This document shows, in pieces, positions 34,233 through 42,777 of a stretch of DNA of 52,648 bases. This stretch comes from an uncultured Lachnospiraceae bacterium (GTDB lineage Bacteria; Bacillota; Clostridia; Lachnospirales; Lachnospiraceae): positions 1-52,648 of the forward strand of contig CAJUMB010000020.1 in assembly GCA_910587105.1 (NCBI GenBank), read 5' to 3'. Made by a program: the position numbers and the translations under genes. A model generated the notes under the pieces. It worked only from the letters and a program-made list of their open reading frames with translations, was not told the origin of the DNA and made no database searches. Numbering within the stretch: the first letter of the stretch is position 1; every line of letters starts with the position of its first letter.

Positions 34233-35813
34233 TTATTTGATCCACTCCTCAATCACACAGGAATGGCACTTTAACTTTTTATTATAATTAATTCCAACCA
34301 ACAGCACATTTCCACTATATTCTTCCAAAACATTCATATACTGTTTCTCTTGAATCTGCGCCACAGCCCCCTCTGCCGTATGGTCATATTTTAATTCTAT
34401 TATCATCGCTGGCTTATCCGAATATTTCTTAGGCAGAAATACAATATCCGCATATCCTTTTCCCGCAGGCATTTCACGAACCAGTGTATATTCATTGACC
34501 GCATTGTAATATGCCAGTGTTATAACACAACTGAGTGCATTTTCATCGTTATAAGAAAGAATAGAGATATTTTCCATATGCACCCGCTCCACTCCAGCCG
34601 CCACAGCTTCCGCATCACGATTCCAAGTGGCTTTTAACAAAGCATCCGAACTATGAATCGCCTGCATAACGGACTCCCATCCACTCCCTTTCACAGCCCT
34701 GTAAAATGCTGCCCTGACTTCATCATTTGGAACATAAGCCTCCTCCCGGCTGTTATCATATGCCAGATAGCCCAAATGAATCAAAATTGTCAGAACATCA
34801 TCCTTTTGCCTGAAACTGTCCATATCATTTTCAAAAGTATGGATATCAACTTTGCATTTGATTCCTGCAAGCATTTGTATCACAGTATCTTTCAATCCGT
34901 CAAAGTTCATATTGATATAGCTTCTCAAAGATTCGTATGCAGCTGTGCTGGTCCAATAGTTGCTGAACTCACCGTCCAGCATTGCATTTACTATGGAATT
35001 GGGACTATAGATATGGTGCATATTGCGAAAAGAATAGCCATCATACCATCTTTGTGCCTCCAGAAAGTCCATCCCATATTTTTCGCACAAACCCCTCACT
35101 TCTATTTCTGTGAAACCTACATATCTGGCAAGACGTCTGGGGTTTGTCATGGTAAACTCCCGAAAATTATTGAGGGCAGATTCCCCGTTATATTTCTTAA
35201 TTGGTAAAATTCCTGTCAGATAAGCCAGAGGAATAAACTTTTTTGAAGGCCCTCCTTTAAACAAACCGCGCAGTAATTCCAGATAGGCTTTCTGCGCTTT
35301 TTCATCAAACCTGCTTTCACGGAATATTTCATCCCATTCATCTATGATAAAAATAAATGCCGTGCCCGTTTTATTATGAATGTCTGCCAGGGCTGATGGC
35401 AGATAGTCCTCTCCCTGCCGCAAAACATTCCCATAACTTTCCCGCAGCTCTGAAATCACTTCCATATTAAGGCGTCTTAACAATTCACCCGCATTTTCTC
35501 CATTCCGCCGGAAAGCTGTGATATCCAGTTTGATAATATCATACTGATTTAGATGCTTTGAAAATCCTGGGCTCCCAGAAATCTCCAACCCCTGAAACAG
35601 CCCTCTGGAATCACATCCTTTTCCATAATAAGCAGCCAGCATATCGGCAGTCACAGATTTTCCAAATCTTCTCGGCCTGCTGACACAAATATAACGCTGT
35701 TCGGTTCCAATTACAGAATTTGTATATTCCAAGAGTCCGGTTTTATCCACATAAATCTCTGATATTACCGCACTTTTAAAATTTTCATTACCTGGATTCA
35801 CATAGATTCCCAT
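34233..35813 (-). CDS. AAA-ATPase-like / PD-(D/E)XK nuclease-like protein
   Basis: The 526-aa product has the AAA-ATPase_like domain (about residues 5-290) with YVDKTGLLEY, the P-loop-like SRPRRFGKSVTADMLAAYY (near 44) and acidic FIIDEWDEIF (Walker B), followed by a C-terminal PD-(D/E)XK_9 domain in which YADIVFLPKK and AMIIELKYD supply the D...ExK pattern. These proteins are abundant in gut Bacteroidetes and Clostridia, and no function is established. ATG 35813 lacks a strong ribosome binding site (AGAGGTATGACAG precedes). A paralogue of the same design is at 40906-42648. Confidence 0.85.
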   Translation of the reverse strand: MGIYVNPGNENFKSAVISEIYVDKTGLLEYTNSVIGTEQRYICVSRPRRFGKSVTADMLAAYYGKGCDSRGLFQGLEISGSPGFSKHLNQYDIIKLDITAFRRNGENAGELLRRLNMEVISELRESYGNVLRQGEDYLPSALADIHNKTGTAFIFIIDEWDEIFRESRFDEKAQKAYLELLRGLFKGGPSKKFIPLAYLTGILPIKKYNGESALNNFREFTMTNPRRLARYVGFTEIEVRGLCEKYGMDFLEAQRWYDGYSFRNMHHIYSPNSIVNAMLDGEFSNYWTSTAAYESLRSYINMNFDGLKDTVIQMLAGIKCKVDIHTFENDMDSFRQKDDVLTILIHLGYLAYDNSREEAYVPNDEVRAAFYRAVKGSGWESVMQAIHSSDALLKATWNRDAEAVAAGVERVHMENISILSYNDENALSCVITLAYYNAVNEYTLVREMPAGKGYADIVFLPKKYSDKPAMIIELKYDHTAEGAVAQIQEKQYMNVLEEYSGNVLLVGINYNKKLKCHSCVIEEWIK

Positions 35814-35846
35814 CTGTCATACCTCTACAGTTCCTTATAAAATAAA

Positions 35847-35879
35847 TTTCAGACACGCTCCGAAAAACGTGTCTGAAAT
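35847..35879. terminator. hairpin, possible minimal MITE-A relic or terminator
   Basis: TTTCAGACACG pairs perfectly with CGTGTCTGAAA across an 11-nt loop (CTCCGAAAAA). The sequence resembles the MITE-A end, so it may be a collapsed copy now serving as a terminator between the YjfB-like and AAA genes. Confidence 0.5.
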
Positions 35880-35899
35880 CACTCCTTACAATGTCCATT

Positions 35900-36088
35900 C
35901 TATGCATACGTGTCAATCATATGCTCCACTGGGGGCTGCATAGCCGCGTCAATGCCATCCATCATCACGTTTATACTTGCCTCCTGGTCTTCCATTGCCC
36001 TTTTGAGCATGGAGATTGATACATCCTGTTGCAGCTTCGCAGCATTCATATCCATGCTGGCAGCAGCAATCGACATGGTTAAATCCAT
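35900..36088 (-). CDS. YjfB-like putative motility protein
   Basis: A 62-aa protein starting MDLTMSIAAASMDMNAAKLQ, matching the small YjfB family (pfam14070, 'putative motility protein'), known from the flagellar/SigD regulon of Bacillus. The middle, QQDVSISMLKRAMEDQEAS, is helical. ATG 36088 follows AGGAGGGCGGCT. No flagellar genes are near. Why it lies behind the NYN gene is unclear; both are on the minus strand, with a 64-bp gap. Confidence 0.7.
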   Translation of the reverse strand: MDLTMSIAAASMDMNAAKLQQDVSISMLKRAMEDQEASINVMMDGIDAAMQPPVEHMIDTYA

Positions 36089-36152
36089 AGCCGCCCTCCT
36101 ATTTTGTAGATTTCTTGTAACTATTCAGCAGGGCTGTGAAGATATGGAACCG

Positions 36153-37130
36153 TTACGATTTCCTGGCCATCTTCTGACGCTGGTCTGTCTCATAGACCTC
36201 CACGCCATCCAGACTCTGCACAAATTTTGAAAACTGGGAATACCCGTACTGCTTCACCCGGAAATTCTTGAAACGGCTGTGAAGCTCGTTGCTGAGCTGG
36301 TTGATGCCGATTCCTTTCTTTCCATGTTTCCCCACTTCTGCTTTAATATATTTTACAATCTCTCCTTTTGTTTTATCGTCACTTTTTACTGATAAGATAA
36401 TAGAATTCTCCACTCTTTTCAGATCAAACACACCCGAATCCTGAATGAAACGGGACAGAGAGCTGTAACCGAAATTGCGCACGTCAAAATCGGGATATTT
36501 ATTCAGCAGACGGTTTCCAATCTCTCCCAGGCTGGATGTCTTTCCTTTGTCCTCGTTATCGGAAATCATGCCTATAATCGTACTGATAATTTTACGGTTT
36601 TTCTCCGGACCGCTGTCATAGGTATCTTCTGCTGTCTCTTTATCCGATGCCTTTGCCCTGCCGGACTCATCTGTCATCTCCTCGCCCTTTTCTTCCTCCT
36701 CCAGCAGTACCTCCAAATTTGTAAAAATTGTGCAGGAACTTCTGAAAGACAGCGGCGTTTTCTCCTCGCCCATGCCGATCACCGTCATTCCGGATTCCCT
36801 CAGCCTGCTGGCAAGACGGGTAAAGTCACTGTCGCTGGATACCAGGCAGAAACCATCCACCTGGCTGCTGTATAAAATATCCATGGCATCAATGATCATA
36901 GCTGAATCCGTGGCATTTTTCCCTGTGGTATTGGCAAACTGCTGAATGGGCACAATGGAATGCTCCAGCAGCTTTCCTTTCCACCGGGAAGCTTTTGTAT
37001 CTGTCCAATCACCGTATATTCTTTTGTATGTGGTGGTTCCGTACTTGCTGAGCTCACCGAGAATCACCGAAATATATTTCGATGAAATGTTCTCTGAATC
37101 GATTAACAGCGCAAATCTTTTATCTGCCAT
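36153..37130 (-). CDS. NYN domain RNase with LOTUS/OST-HTH domains
   Basis: 325 residues from ATG 37130 (site GGGGAGAAATGT). Residues 3-150 form a NYN (PIN-like) nuclease domain: FALLIDSENIS (first Asp), DSAMIIDAMDILYS and VSSDSDFTRLASRLRE carry the acidic metal-binding residues. After an acidic linker (about 150-190) come two OST-HTH/LOTUS modules, around 190-250 and 255-315 (SSLGEIGNRLLNKYPDFDVR; INQLSNELHSRFKNFRVKQY). This architecture is found in bacterial RNA-processing proteins and is thought to cut or bind RNA. No specific target is evident. Confidence 0.85.
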   Translation of the reverse strand: MADKRFALLIDSENISSKYISVILGELSKYGTTTYKRIYGDWTDTKASRWKGKLLEHSIVPIQQFANTTGKNATDSAMIIDAMDILYSSQVDGFCLVSSDSDFTRLASRLRESGMTVIGMGEEKTPLSFRSSCTIFTNLEVLLEEEEKGEEMTDESGRAKASDKETAEDTYDSGPEKNRKIISTIIGMISDNEDKGKTSSLGEIGNRLLNKYPDFDVRNFGYSSLSRFIQDSGVFDLKRVENSIILSVKSDDKTKGEIVKYIKAEVGKHGKKGIGINQLSNELHSRFKNFRVKQYGYSQFSKFVQSLDGVEVYETDQRQKMARKS

Positions 37131-37438
37131 ACATTTCTCCCCAATTTCATGACCAGAATACCAGAAAAAATAAAACATTCTGCCGAACCGGCCATTTTAA
37201 TCAATCACCGCAGCTGTATAGTACTTTCGCATTTACGGACAAATCATCCATAAGCGGTTGTATTGTCTTATCATACCATCTATTTCCACAATAAGCAAAC
37301 CTTTATCCCTCAATGTGTGGGCTCATCCCCATAATTTTCTCCAAAGGACATACATATTTGGACAAGGTTCTTCATATTTTAACAATAAAAGCTATCATTC
37401 TATCTTTTAACCCTTGATACAAGCAAAGGAGGATTCCC

Positions 37439-38230
37439 ATGAAAACTCTACTATGGGCTGCCGGCGGAACGGGTTTTACATTCGCCATGACAACGTTAGG
37501 TTCTGCTGTGGTCTTTTTTTTCAGAAACCAGATGCGTATGGGAATACAGAAAATTTTTCTCGGATTTGCCGCCGGTGTCATGATCGCCGCATCGGTATGG
37601 AGCCTGTTAATCCCGGCTATCGAGGAAGCTTCCGCCATGGACATGATCGGATGGCTTCCTGCCGCCGGCGGCTTTATCCTTGGAATTGCATTTTTGATGA
37701 TACTTGACCATTACATGCCCCATCTGCACCCGGGCATCAATAAGATGGAGGGCATGTCTGCCTCATGGAAAAGAACTTCCCTGCTGGTGCTTGCCGTGAC
37801 TCTGCACAACATCCCGGAAGGCATGGCCGTAGGGCTTTCTTTTGCCCTGGCTGCACAGCACACAGCTGACCCTTCCCTCTATGCCACAGCTATGGCTCTG
37901 GCTATCGGCATCGGTATCCAAAACTTTCCAGAAGGAGCCGCCATCTCTCTGCCTCTGCGCCAGGAGGGCTTAAGCACCCGGAAATCTTTTGTAACCGGAA
38001 GCCTCACCGGACTGGTGGAACCTGTATTCGGGATTCTGACGGTTCTGGCCGCCGGAGGCATCCAGCCGGTGATGCCCTGGCTGCTGGCATTTGCCGCAGG
38101 TGCCATGATGTACGTGGTGGTAGAAGAATTGATCCCGGAAGCCCACCTGGGGGAACATTCTAATATCGGTACTCTAGGCGTGATGGCCGGGTTTCTTGTT
38201 ATGATGATTTTGGATGTGGCTTTGGGATAA
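37439..38230 (+). CDS. ZIP family metal ion transporter
   Basis: A 263-aa membrane protein with about eight helices. The metal pathway motifs of ZIP proteins are present: VTLHNIPEGMAVG (helix 4, near 123-135) and IQNFPEGAAISLPL (helix 5). It imports divalent cations such as Zn or Fe, and perhaps Mn; the selectivity is not readable. ATG 37439 follows AAAGGAGGATTCCC. The gene is divergent from the NYN gene. Confidence 0.9.
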   Translation: MKTLLWAAGGTGFTFAMTTLGSAVVFFFRNQMRMGIQKIFLGFAAGVMIAASVWSLLIPAIEEASAMDMIGWLPAAGGFILGIAFLMILDHYMPHLHPGINKMEGMSASWKRTSLLVLAVTLHNIPEGMAVGLSFALAAQHTADPSLYATAMALAIGIGIQNFPEGAAISLPLRQEGLSTRKSFVTGSLTGLVEPVFGILTVLAAGGIQPVMPWLLAFAAGAMMYVVVEELIPEAHLGEHSNIGTLGVMAGFLVMMILDVALG

Positions 38231-38329
38231 CTGCCTTTCACACAATTATTTTCGCAAAGACACTTATGAAACCCCCTCCTTCTTACGATAACCATAATAT
38301 AGAACAATTGTGGAAAATGTTGTTACTTT

Positions 38330-38489
38330 TAGGAAGTGTTAAGAATTACCTTTGCATATGACGCAGTATCAATCTTTTTATGCAAGGTGGAGGAATGAGG
38401 CGTGCCGGGGTACGGCGATTGACGACAACGCAGCATAAGAAGATTTAGACAAATCAGATGTAAAGATTAATTCTTTAACAGTTCCTTAC
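38330..38489. repeat. MITE-B, complete copy
   Basis: The left end TAGGAAGTGTTAAGAATTAC is inversely matched by GTAAAGATTAATTCTTTAAC running into AGTTCCTTA at the right. Inside is GGTGGAGGAATGAGGCGTGC and GGCGATTGACGACAACGCAG, shared with the copy at 16887-17052. It fills the gap upstream of the 213-aa gene. Confidence 0.75.
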
Positions 38490-38507
38490 TAAAAAGGAGG
38501 AATCACT

Positions 38508-39149
38508 ATGTCTATAGAAGCTTTATCAGGCAATTATGTCTCAAATGCTGTATATACGCCACAAGCCCCCGTTTCCAAAGTGGACAGTGCTGTGGAGGCT
38601 CTGCAGGGAGAGGAAAAGAAAAGTAAATCTCAGGATACCATAGAAATCAGCGAAGAAGGCCGCAAACAGGCCTCCAAAAACAAAGGATTGAGCGCTGATG
38701 AATTGAAGGCTATCCACGAACAGCAGATGACATCTTTCAATAATATGCTGGCAAATATGCTGAATTCCCAGGCAGGCTTCCAGAACATCTCCAAAGGCCA
38801 GAACCTGACAATCACCAAAGATCTGTTCTCCAAGCTGAACATTACCCCGGCTGACTCCGCGAAGGCTGCTCAGGCAATCTCCGAAGACGGCGAATGGGGC
38901 GTAAACGCAGTTGCCACCAGAATCATGGATATGGCCGTAGCGCTTTCCGGCGGTGACACAGAGAAATTATCCATACTGCGCGATGCTGTGGAAAAAGGAT
39001 TCGCGGCAGCAGAAAAACAGTGGGGCGGCAAACTTCCCTCCATCACTGGCGACACACATAAAGAAATCAACAACCGCTTCGATTATTGGGAAAAATACGG
39101 GACCTTAGACGGTTATACCATGGGAAAAGCTGACGGAGAAGACCTGTAG
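38508..39149 (+). CDS. unrecognised 213-aa protein
   Basis: ATG 38508 follows AAAAGGAGGAATCACT. The soluble product starts MSIEALSGNYVSNAVYTPQA and soon has DTIEISEEGRKQAS (near 43-57), a pattern common in short Clostridia proteins with flagellin-associated or SigD-like expression; the rest is helical with MTSFNNMLANMLNSQAGFQ and KLNITPADSAKAAQAISEDG. No enzyme motif or membrane segment. Function unknown. Confidence 0.55.
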   Translation: MSIEALSGNYVSNAVYTPQAPVSKVDSAVEALQGEEKKSKSQDTIEISEEGRKQASKNKGLSADELKAIHEQQMTSFNNMLANMLNSQAGFQNISKGQNLTITKDLFSKLNITPADSAKAAQAISEDGEWGVNAVATRIMDMAVALSGGDTEKLSILRDAVEKGFAAAEKQWGGKLPSITGDTHKEINNRFDYWEKYGTLDGYTMGKADGEDL

Positions 39150-39209
39150 ATTACAGATATGTTTCTTTTATTCCGGTTATAATTTAACACTGCCTTTATA
39201 TTATAACAG

Positions 39210-39250
39210 AACAGAGGCTATCGGATCTTTTGATTCGACGGCCTCTGTTT
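39210..39250 (+). terminator. intrinsic terminator of the 213-aa gene
   Basis: AACAGAGGC pairs with GCCTCTGTT, with an inner TCG/CGA pair, followed by TCTGTCTTTG. It begins about 60 bp after the stop codon. Confidence 0.6.
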
Positions 39251-39270
39251 CTGTCTTTGTATACTTGAAT

Positions 39271-39420
39271 TTATTCCTTAGCGACTAACACCGGATTCTG
39301 ATACAGCTTCTGCTCAATGAGTTCACGCTCAAAAGCGATTTCCTGCAGAACAGCTTCGTCATTCTGCTGTTCTGCAACCCTTTCTATCCTTCTTAACAGA
39401 ACAGTATCCCCGCTGCCTGG
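39271..39420 (-). pseudogene. C-terminal tail of an unrecognised gene
   Basis: A minus-strand frame ending at TAA 39271-39273 reads RRIERVAEQQNDEAVLQEIA and FERELIEQKLYQNPVLVAKE. It is strongly coding-like (amphipathic, acidic) but has no start nearby; the sequence upstream turns into unrelated codons. The rest of 39150-39578 shows no gene. Confidence 0.4.
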
Positions 39421-39578
39421 TAAGACTGATGTCTTCCAGGAGCCTCTGTATTGGAGTACGCAGAGAGGATTCTATGCCTGTACTGCGTCGATTGACTCCA
39501 ATGCGGCGATGACACAAATAGCGGGTGCTTAGTATTTGAGTATCTATGAAATGGTGTACTATCCCCTCACCATCAAAT

Positions 39579-40100
39579 CTACCTTTCCAAACATTCCAAA
39601 ACAGGCTCAATATATCTCTTATCCGAAATATCATAAGATGCAGATATCATCTTGATCATTTCCTGTTCTGCCTCTGTTTTATCCTTTTTCGCTTTCAGCA
39701 TTTTTATAAACATTTTCATCATGAGCCTTGATGAAGCAGGCATTTTTTCATAGTTTAATCCCCCTGGGCAATAAAATATATTTACTTTTTTCAATTCCGG
39801 TTCCTTAAAATTCTGCTTAAGAGATTGTTCCACTTCCGGATTGTCTATGGGACTTGCGCCGACACAAAATGCAATCAGCTTCTTATCTGCCCATTTTTCT
39901 ATATTCTCTTTAAACCAGCCAAGCTTCTTGATGCTGCCTGCGCACGCCCAGCCGCCAAAGACAATCGCATCGTATGATTCCAGACTCCTTCTTTTCGCAG
40001 CTGATAATTCAAGACAATCCGCCCCTGCTGCTTCTGCTATCCACCCGGCATACCGCTTTGTAAATCCTGTTTGCGAATTATAAATTACTATTGTTTTCAT
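39579..40100 (-). CDS. flavodoxin-domain protein
   Basis: 173 residues from ATG 40100. The flavodoxin P-loop for FMN phosphate is VIYNSQTGFTKRYAGWI (residues 4-20), and YDAIVFGGWACAG and FCVGASPIDNP supply later FMN-binding loops. It resembles the HemG-like/flavodoxin-domain proteins used as small redox or quinone-type reductases. Start overlaps the end of the truncated MarR-type gene by 23 bp, so the pair was an operon. Confidence 0.8.
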   Translation of the reverse strand: MKTIVIYNSQTGFTKRYAGWIAEAAGADCLELSAAKRRSLESYDAIVFGGWACAGSIKKLGWFKENIEKWADKKLIAFCVGASPIDNPEVEQSLKQNFKEPELKKVNIFYCPGGLNYEKMPASSRLMMKMFIKMLKAKKDKTEAEQEMIKMISASYDISDKRYIEPVLECLER

Positions 40101-40350
40101 CTGCAATCCTCTTTTCCAGATTTTCTATTCCTGCATATAGCTTTGATAAAAGGATAAAAAGCGTTTCAATCTCTTCTTCCGTATAAACTTCAAAAAGATA
40201 CCTCAATTCCTTTTGATATCCTGAAAAATCATTTTGGAAAAAGCCGTTTACTTTTTCTGTTTGACAGATACACATGGCTCTTGTATCATGTGGGCTTTGC
40301 TGAATAATAATAAATCCTTTTTTCTTTAAAACATCAGCTATCTTTTTATA
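40078..40350 (-). pseudogene. MarR-type regulator lacking its N-terminus
   Basis: The minus-strand frame from about 40350 reads IADVLKKKGFIIIQQSPHDT and RAMCICQTEKVNGFFQ, the wing and following dimerisation helix of MarR-family repressors, ending at 40078. An in-frame stop lies just upstream and the first helices of the fold are absent; a MITE-A half copy is found 40 bp away. An ATG at 40275 would only give 65 residues without a DNA-binding helix. Confidence 0.65.
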
Positions 40351-40390
40351 TTATTATAGTTCTAGTAGGTTTTTTCACTTAATCAACAGG

Positions 40391-40470
40391 CTGCGGCAAC
40401 TGAATGAGGGGCAGAGCTCCCACAAAGCGGGGTGTGCGGGTGGCGTGAATGATTCTTAAGGCACGCTCCA
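40391..40470 (+). repeat. MITE-A half copy
   Basis: CTCCCACAAAGCGGGGTGTG continuing into CGGGTGGCGTGAATGATTCT and AAGGCACGCTCCAAT corresponds to the right half of the full copy at 17051-17231. It separates the GNAT gene from the broken MarR gene. Confidence 0.7.
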
Positions 40471-40475
40471 ATAAA

Positions 40476-40940
40476 TCACCCCGCATATTTTTCAAAAAAT
40501 ACAAACTGCAGCTCATCATTAACCTCTTTACGTTTAAATATCTTGTACCCCATTCTCTGATAAAATTTGATATTTTTTTCGCTTCGCGTACTTGTAAAAA
40601 GCTCATATCTCTTTTTAGGAAAATATTGTTCCATTTCATTTAAAAGCATCGTTCCATACCCACGGCATGTGTGCTGTGGATGAACTATTAATTTTCCGAT
40701 ATATACCGTTCCGTTATCCTCTTTTGCCCGCACTGAACCAATAATATTTCCGTCATGATCCAGCATTTTAAGAATGACTCCTGCTTTATGCTCATCAATC
40801 AATTCCTCCAGCGTTTGTCTCAATGGCGGTATATTTCTATCCCCAAACAAATCCGCCTCACTTTGATACGCAAGGTACTGCAGCTGCAAAATTTCCCGCA
40901 GATCGTCAAAATTTGCTTTGTAGATCGTTTTCTCCATCAT
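40476..40940 (-). CDS. GNAT family N-acetyltransferase
   Basis: 154 residues from ATG 40940 (site GGAGGG); the open stretch upstream belongs to the overlapping AAA gene. A GNAT fold is shown by GSVRAKEDNGTVYIGKLIVH and the acetyl-CoA loop PQHTCRGYGTMLLNEME (Q/RxxGxG/A type), then EKNIKFYQRMGYKIFKR. The acceptor is unknown. It overlaps the end of the AAA/PD-(D/E)XK gene by 35 bp, suggesting coupling. Confidence 0.85.
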   Translation of the reverse strand: MMEKTIYKANFDDLREILQLQYLAYQSEADLFGDRNIPPLRQTLEELIDEHKAGVILKMLDHDGNIIGSVRAKEDNGTVYIGKLIVHPQHTCRGYGTMLLNEMEQYFPKKRYELFTSTRSEKNIKFYQRMGYKIFKRKEVNDELQFVFFEKYAG

Positions 40941-42648
40941 AAAAAATCCCTCCACTCCTGCGCTCCGCAAAAACAACCTCACAATCCTTCCGGTAAAACG
41001 CTGCCCCATAACATCCAATTTCCTGATACCCCTCTGCGCGCAGTTCCTCCGCATATTTCCTGTCATGAATCTGCCGAAGCGCCTTCCTGGCATCTGCCTC
41101 CAGTCTGTCAACAGAATCCGAAACCTTGATTTCCAAGACAAATGCCCGCCCCCTAAGAGAAGGACTTTTCACCACAATGTCAGAGCGCCCGCACCCTGAT
41201 TCCCGGTTGGATTTTACCAGATAATCCTGGCTCTGGCTCAATATCCCCGCAAGGAACCCATGATAAAAATTTTCCGCGCTGTCAAAAAAGCTGATGGTAT
41301 CAAAGAGCTGTCTGTTCAGGATATCTCTCACTTTCTCTGCGTTTCCTTCCTCCATTGCACCGTATAAATCCTGAAAATTCTCTTTTTCTATCTTGTTACG
41401 GAACCAGGTCAAAATGGTGTCTTCGTAAATGGTGGCCACTTCTGTATTGGGAATACGCACCTTCAAAAAAATATGTCTTTCCTGAAAATATTCCTTCTCC
41501 TTCGTCAAATACCCGGTAAAATAAAGAAAATTCCACAGATTCTCTCCCTGGCTGTGTATGTCTTCATACGTAACTTCCTCATGCACCTGGACATCCAGTG
41601 TACCGCCATTCACTAATGTCTCTATCTGGCTTTTTGTCCCCCGGTCTGCCCTCTCAATCATCTCTCTTATGATATCATTGGAGCTGGTATGAATCCAGTA
41701 TGGGCGGGGAAACGCGTCAATATCTGTATACAGATCAGACAAAAATTTTATCACACTCCAGGGATTATAAATCCCTACATTGCCAAATGTATACCCGTCA
41801 TACCACTCTCTCATGGTGGGAAAACGGCTCTCCACACCATAATACCTCATCATCTGCAGTACTTCCCTTTCAGTAAATCCAAAATACTCACTATACTTTT
41901 TATCAAGCACAGAAATCACATTCAAATGGTTTAGCCCTGTGAAAATACTTTCCTTTGATATCTTCATACATCCGGTAATTACCGCGGACTGCAGATATTC
42001 GTTGGTTTTCAGCGCTGATTCAAAAAGAGAGCGGACAAAATTCACCACATTCTCATAAAAACCTCCAAAATAAGCATTTTCCAGTGGAACATCATATTCA
42101 TCGATCAGAATTACAGTCTTTTTCCCAGTCACTTCATAAATGCATCTGCTCAAGAATTTCAATGAGCCCGAATACTCATCACATCCCGCTTCCCCATCTG
42201 TAATTCTCTGAAATTTCCTCTTCTCATTTTCAGAAAGCATAGGACTTTTCAACAGTTCTCTGTGCCGTCCAAATTCCGATGCAATTTCTTCCCTCATCTT
42301 ATAATAGGATGACTGGAATGTGTCTTGTTTTGATGATTTCAAAGTAAGATTAATCACTGGATAAGAAGCCATCTGTCCCATGTATGCCTCTCCCGCCTCC
42401 GCAATCTCCAAACCTTGGAATAGCTTTCTGCGTTCAGCATTGTCCCCGTTTCCCGTATCTTCGAAAAAGTATCGGAGCATGCTTAAGTTTAATGTCTTCC
42501 CAAACCGTCTGGGACGGGTGAATAGGTTTACCTTTCCTTTCAAGTCCAGCAGTTCTTTGATAAACATTGTCTTATCTACATAATAATAGCCTGAATTGAT
42601 CATATCGGCAAAATCGTCCACTCCGATGGGTAGTGCTTTCTTTGCCAT
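40906..42648 (-). CDS. AAA-ATPase-like / PD-(D/E)XK nuclease-like protein
   Basis: A 580-aa member of the same family as 34233-35813: GYYYVDKTMFIKELLD, P-loop-like TRPRRFGKTLNLSMLRYFF (near 43), Walker B VILIDEYDVPLENAYFGGF, and a C-terminal nuclease-like domain with GCGRSDIVVKSPSLRG and FVLEIKVSD as D...ExK. ATG 42648 has the site GGAGGCAGTGGC. Sequence identity to its sister appears limited to motifs. The function of the family is not established; linkage with the PIN/ImmA/XRE cluster here may hint at stress or defence. Confidence 0.85.
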   Translation of the reverse strand: MAKKALPIGVDDFADMINSGYYYVDKTMFIKELLDLKGKVNLFTRPRRFGKTLNLSMLRYFFEDTGNGDNAERRKLFQGLEIAEAGEAYMGQMASYPVINLTLKSSKQDTFQSSYYKMREEIASEFGRHRELLKSPMLSENEKRKFQRITDGEAGCDEYSGSLKFLSRCIYEVTGKKTVILIDEYDVPLENAYFGGFYENVVNFVRSLFESALKTNEYLQSAVITGCMKISKESIFTGLNHLNVISVLDKKYSEYFGFTEREVLQMMRYYGVESRFPTMREWYDGYTFGNVGIYNPWSVIKFLSDLYTDIDAFPRPYWIHTSSNDIIREMIERADRGTKSQIETLVNGGTLDVQVHEEVTYEDIHSQGENLWNFLYFTGYLTKEKEYFQERHIFLKVRIPNTEVATIYEDTILTWFRNKIEKENFQDLYGAMEEGNAEKVRDILNRQLFDTISFFDSAENFYHGFLAGILSQSQDYLVKSNRESGCGRSDIVVKSPSLRGRAFVLEIKVSDSVDRLEADARKALRQIHDRKYAEELRAEGYQEIGCYGAAFYRKDCEVVFAERRSGGIFYDGENDLQSKF

Positions 42649-42777
42649 GCCACTGCCTCCTCATTTTCTATGCTGAAACAACTAATGTTATTTTATCAAA
42701 TATAATTGAATACGGCAAAATTTTATTTTACCCACAGATATTTTCAACCCTGCTTAAATGAGGTATCTTATGTAACA

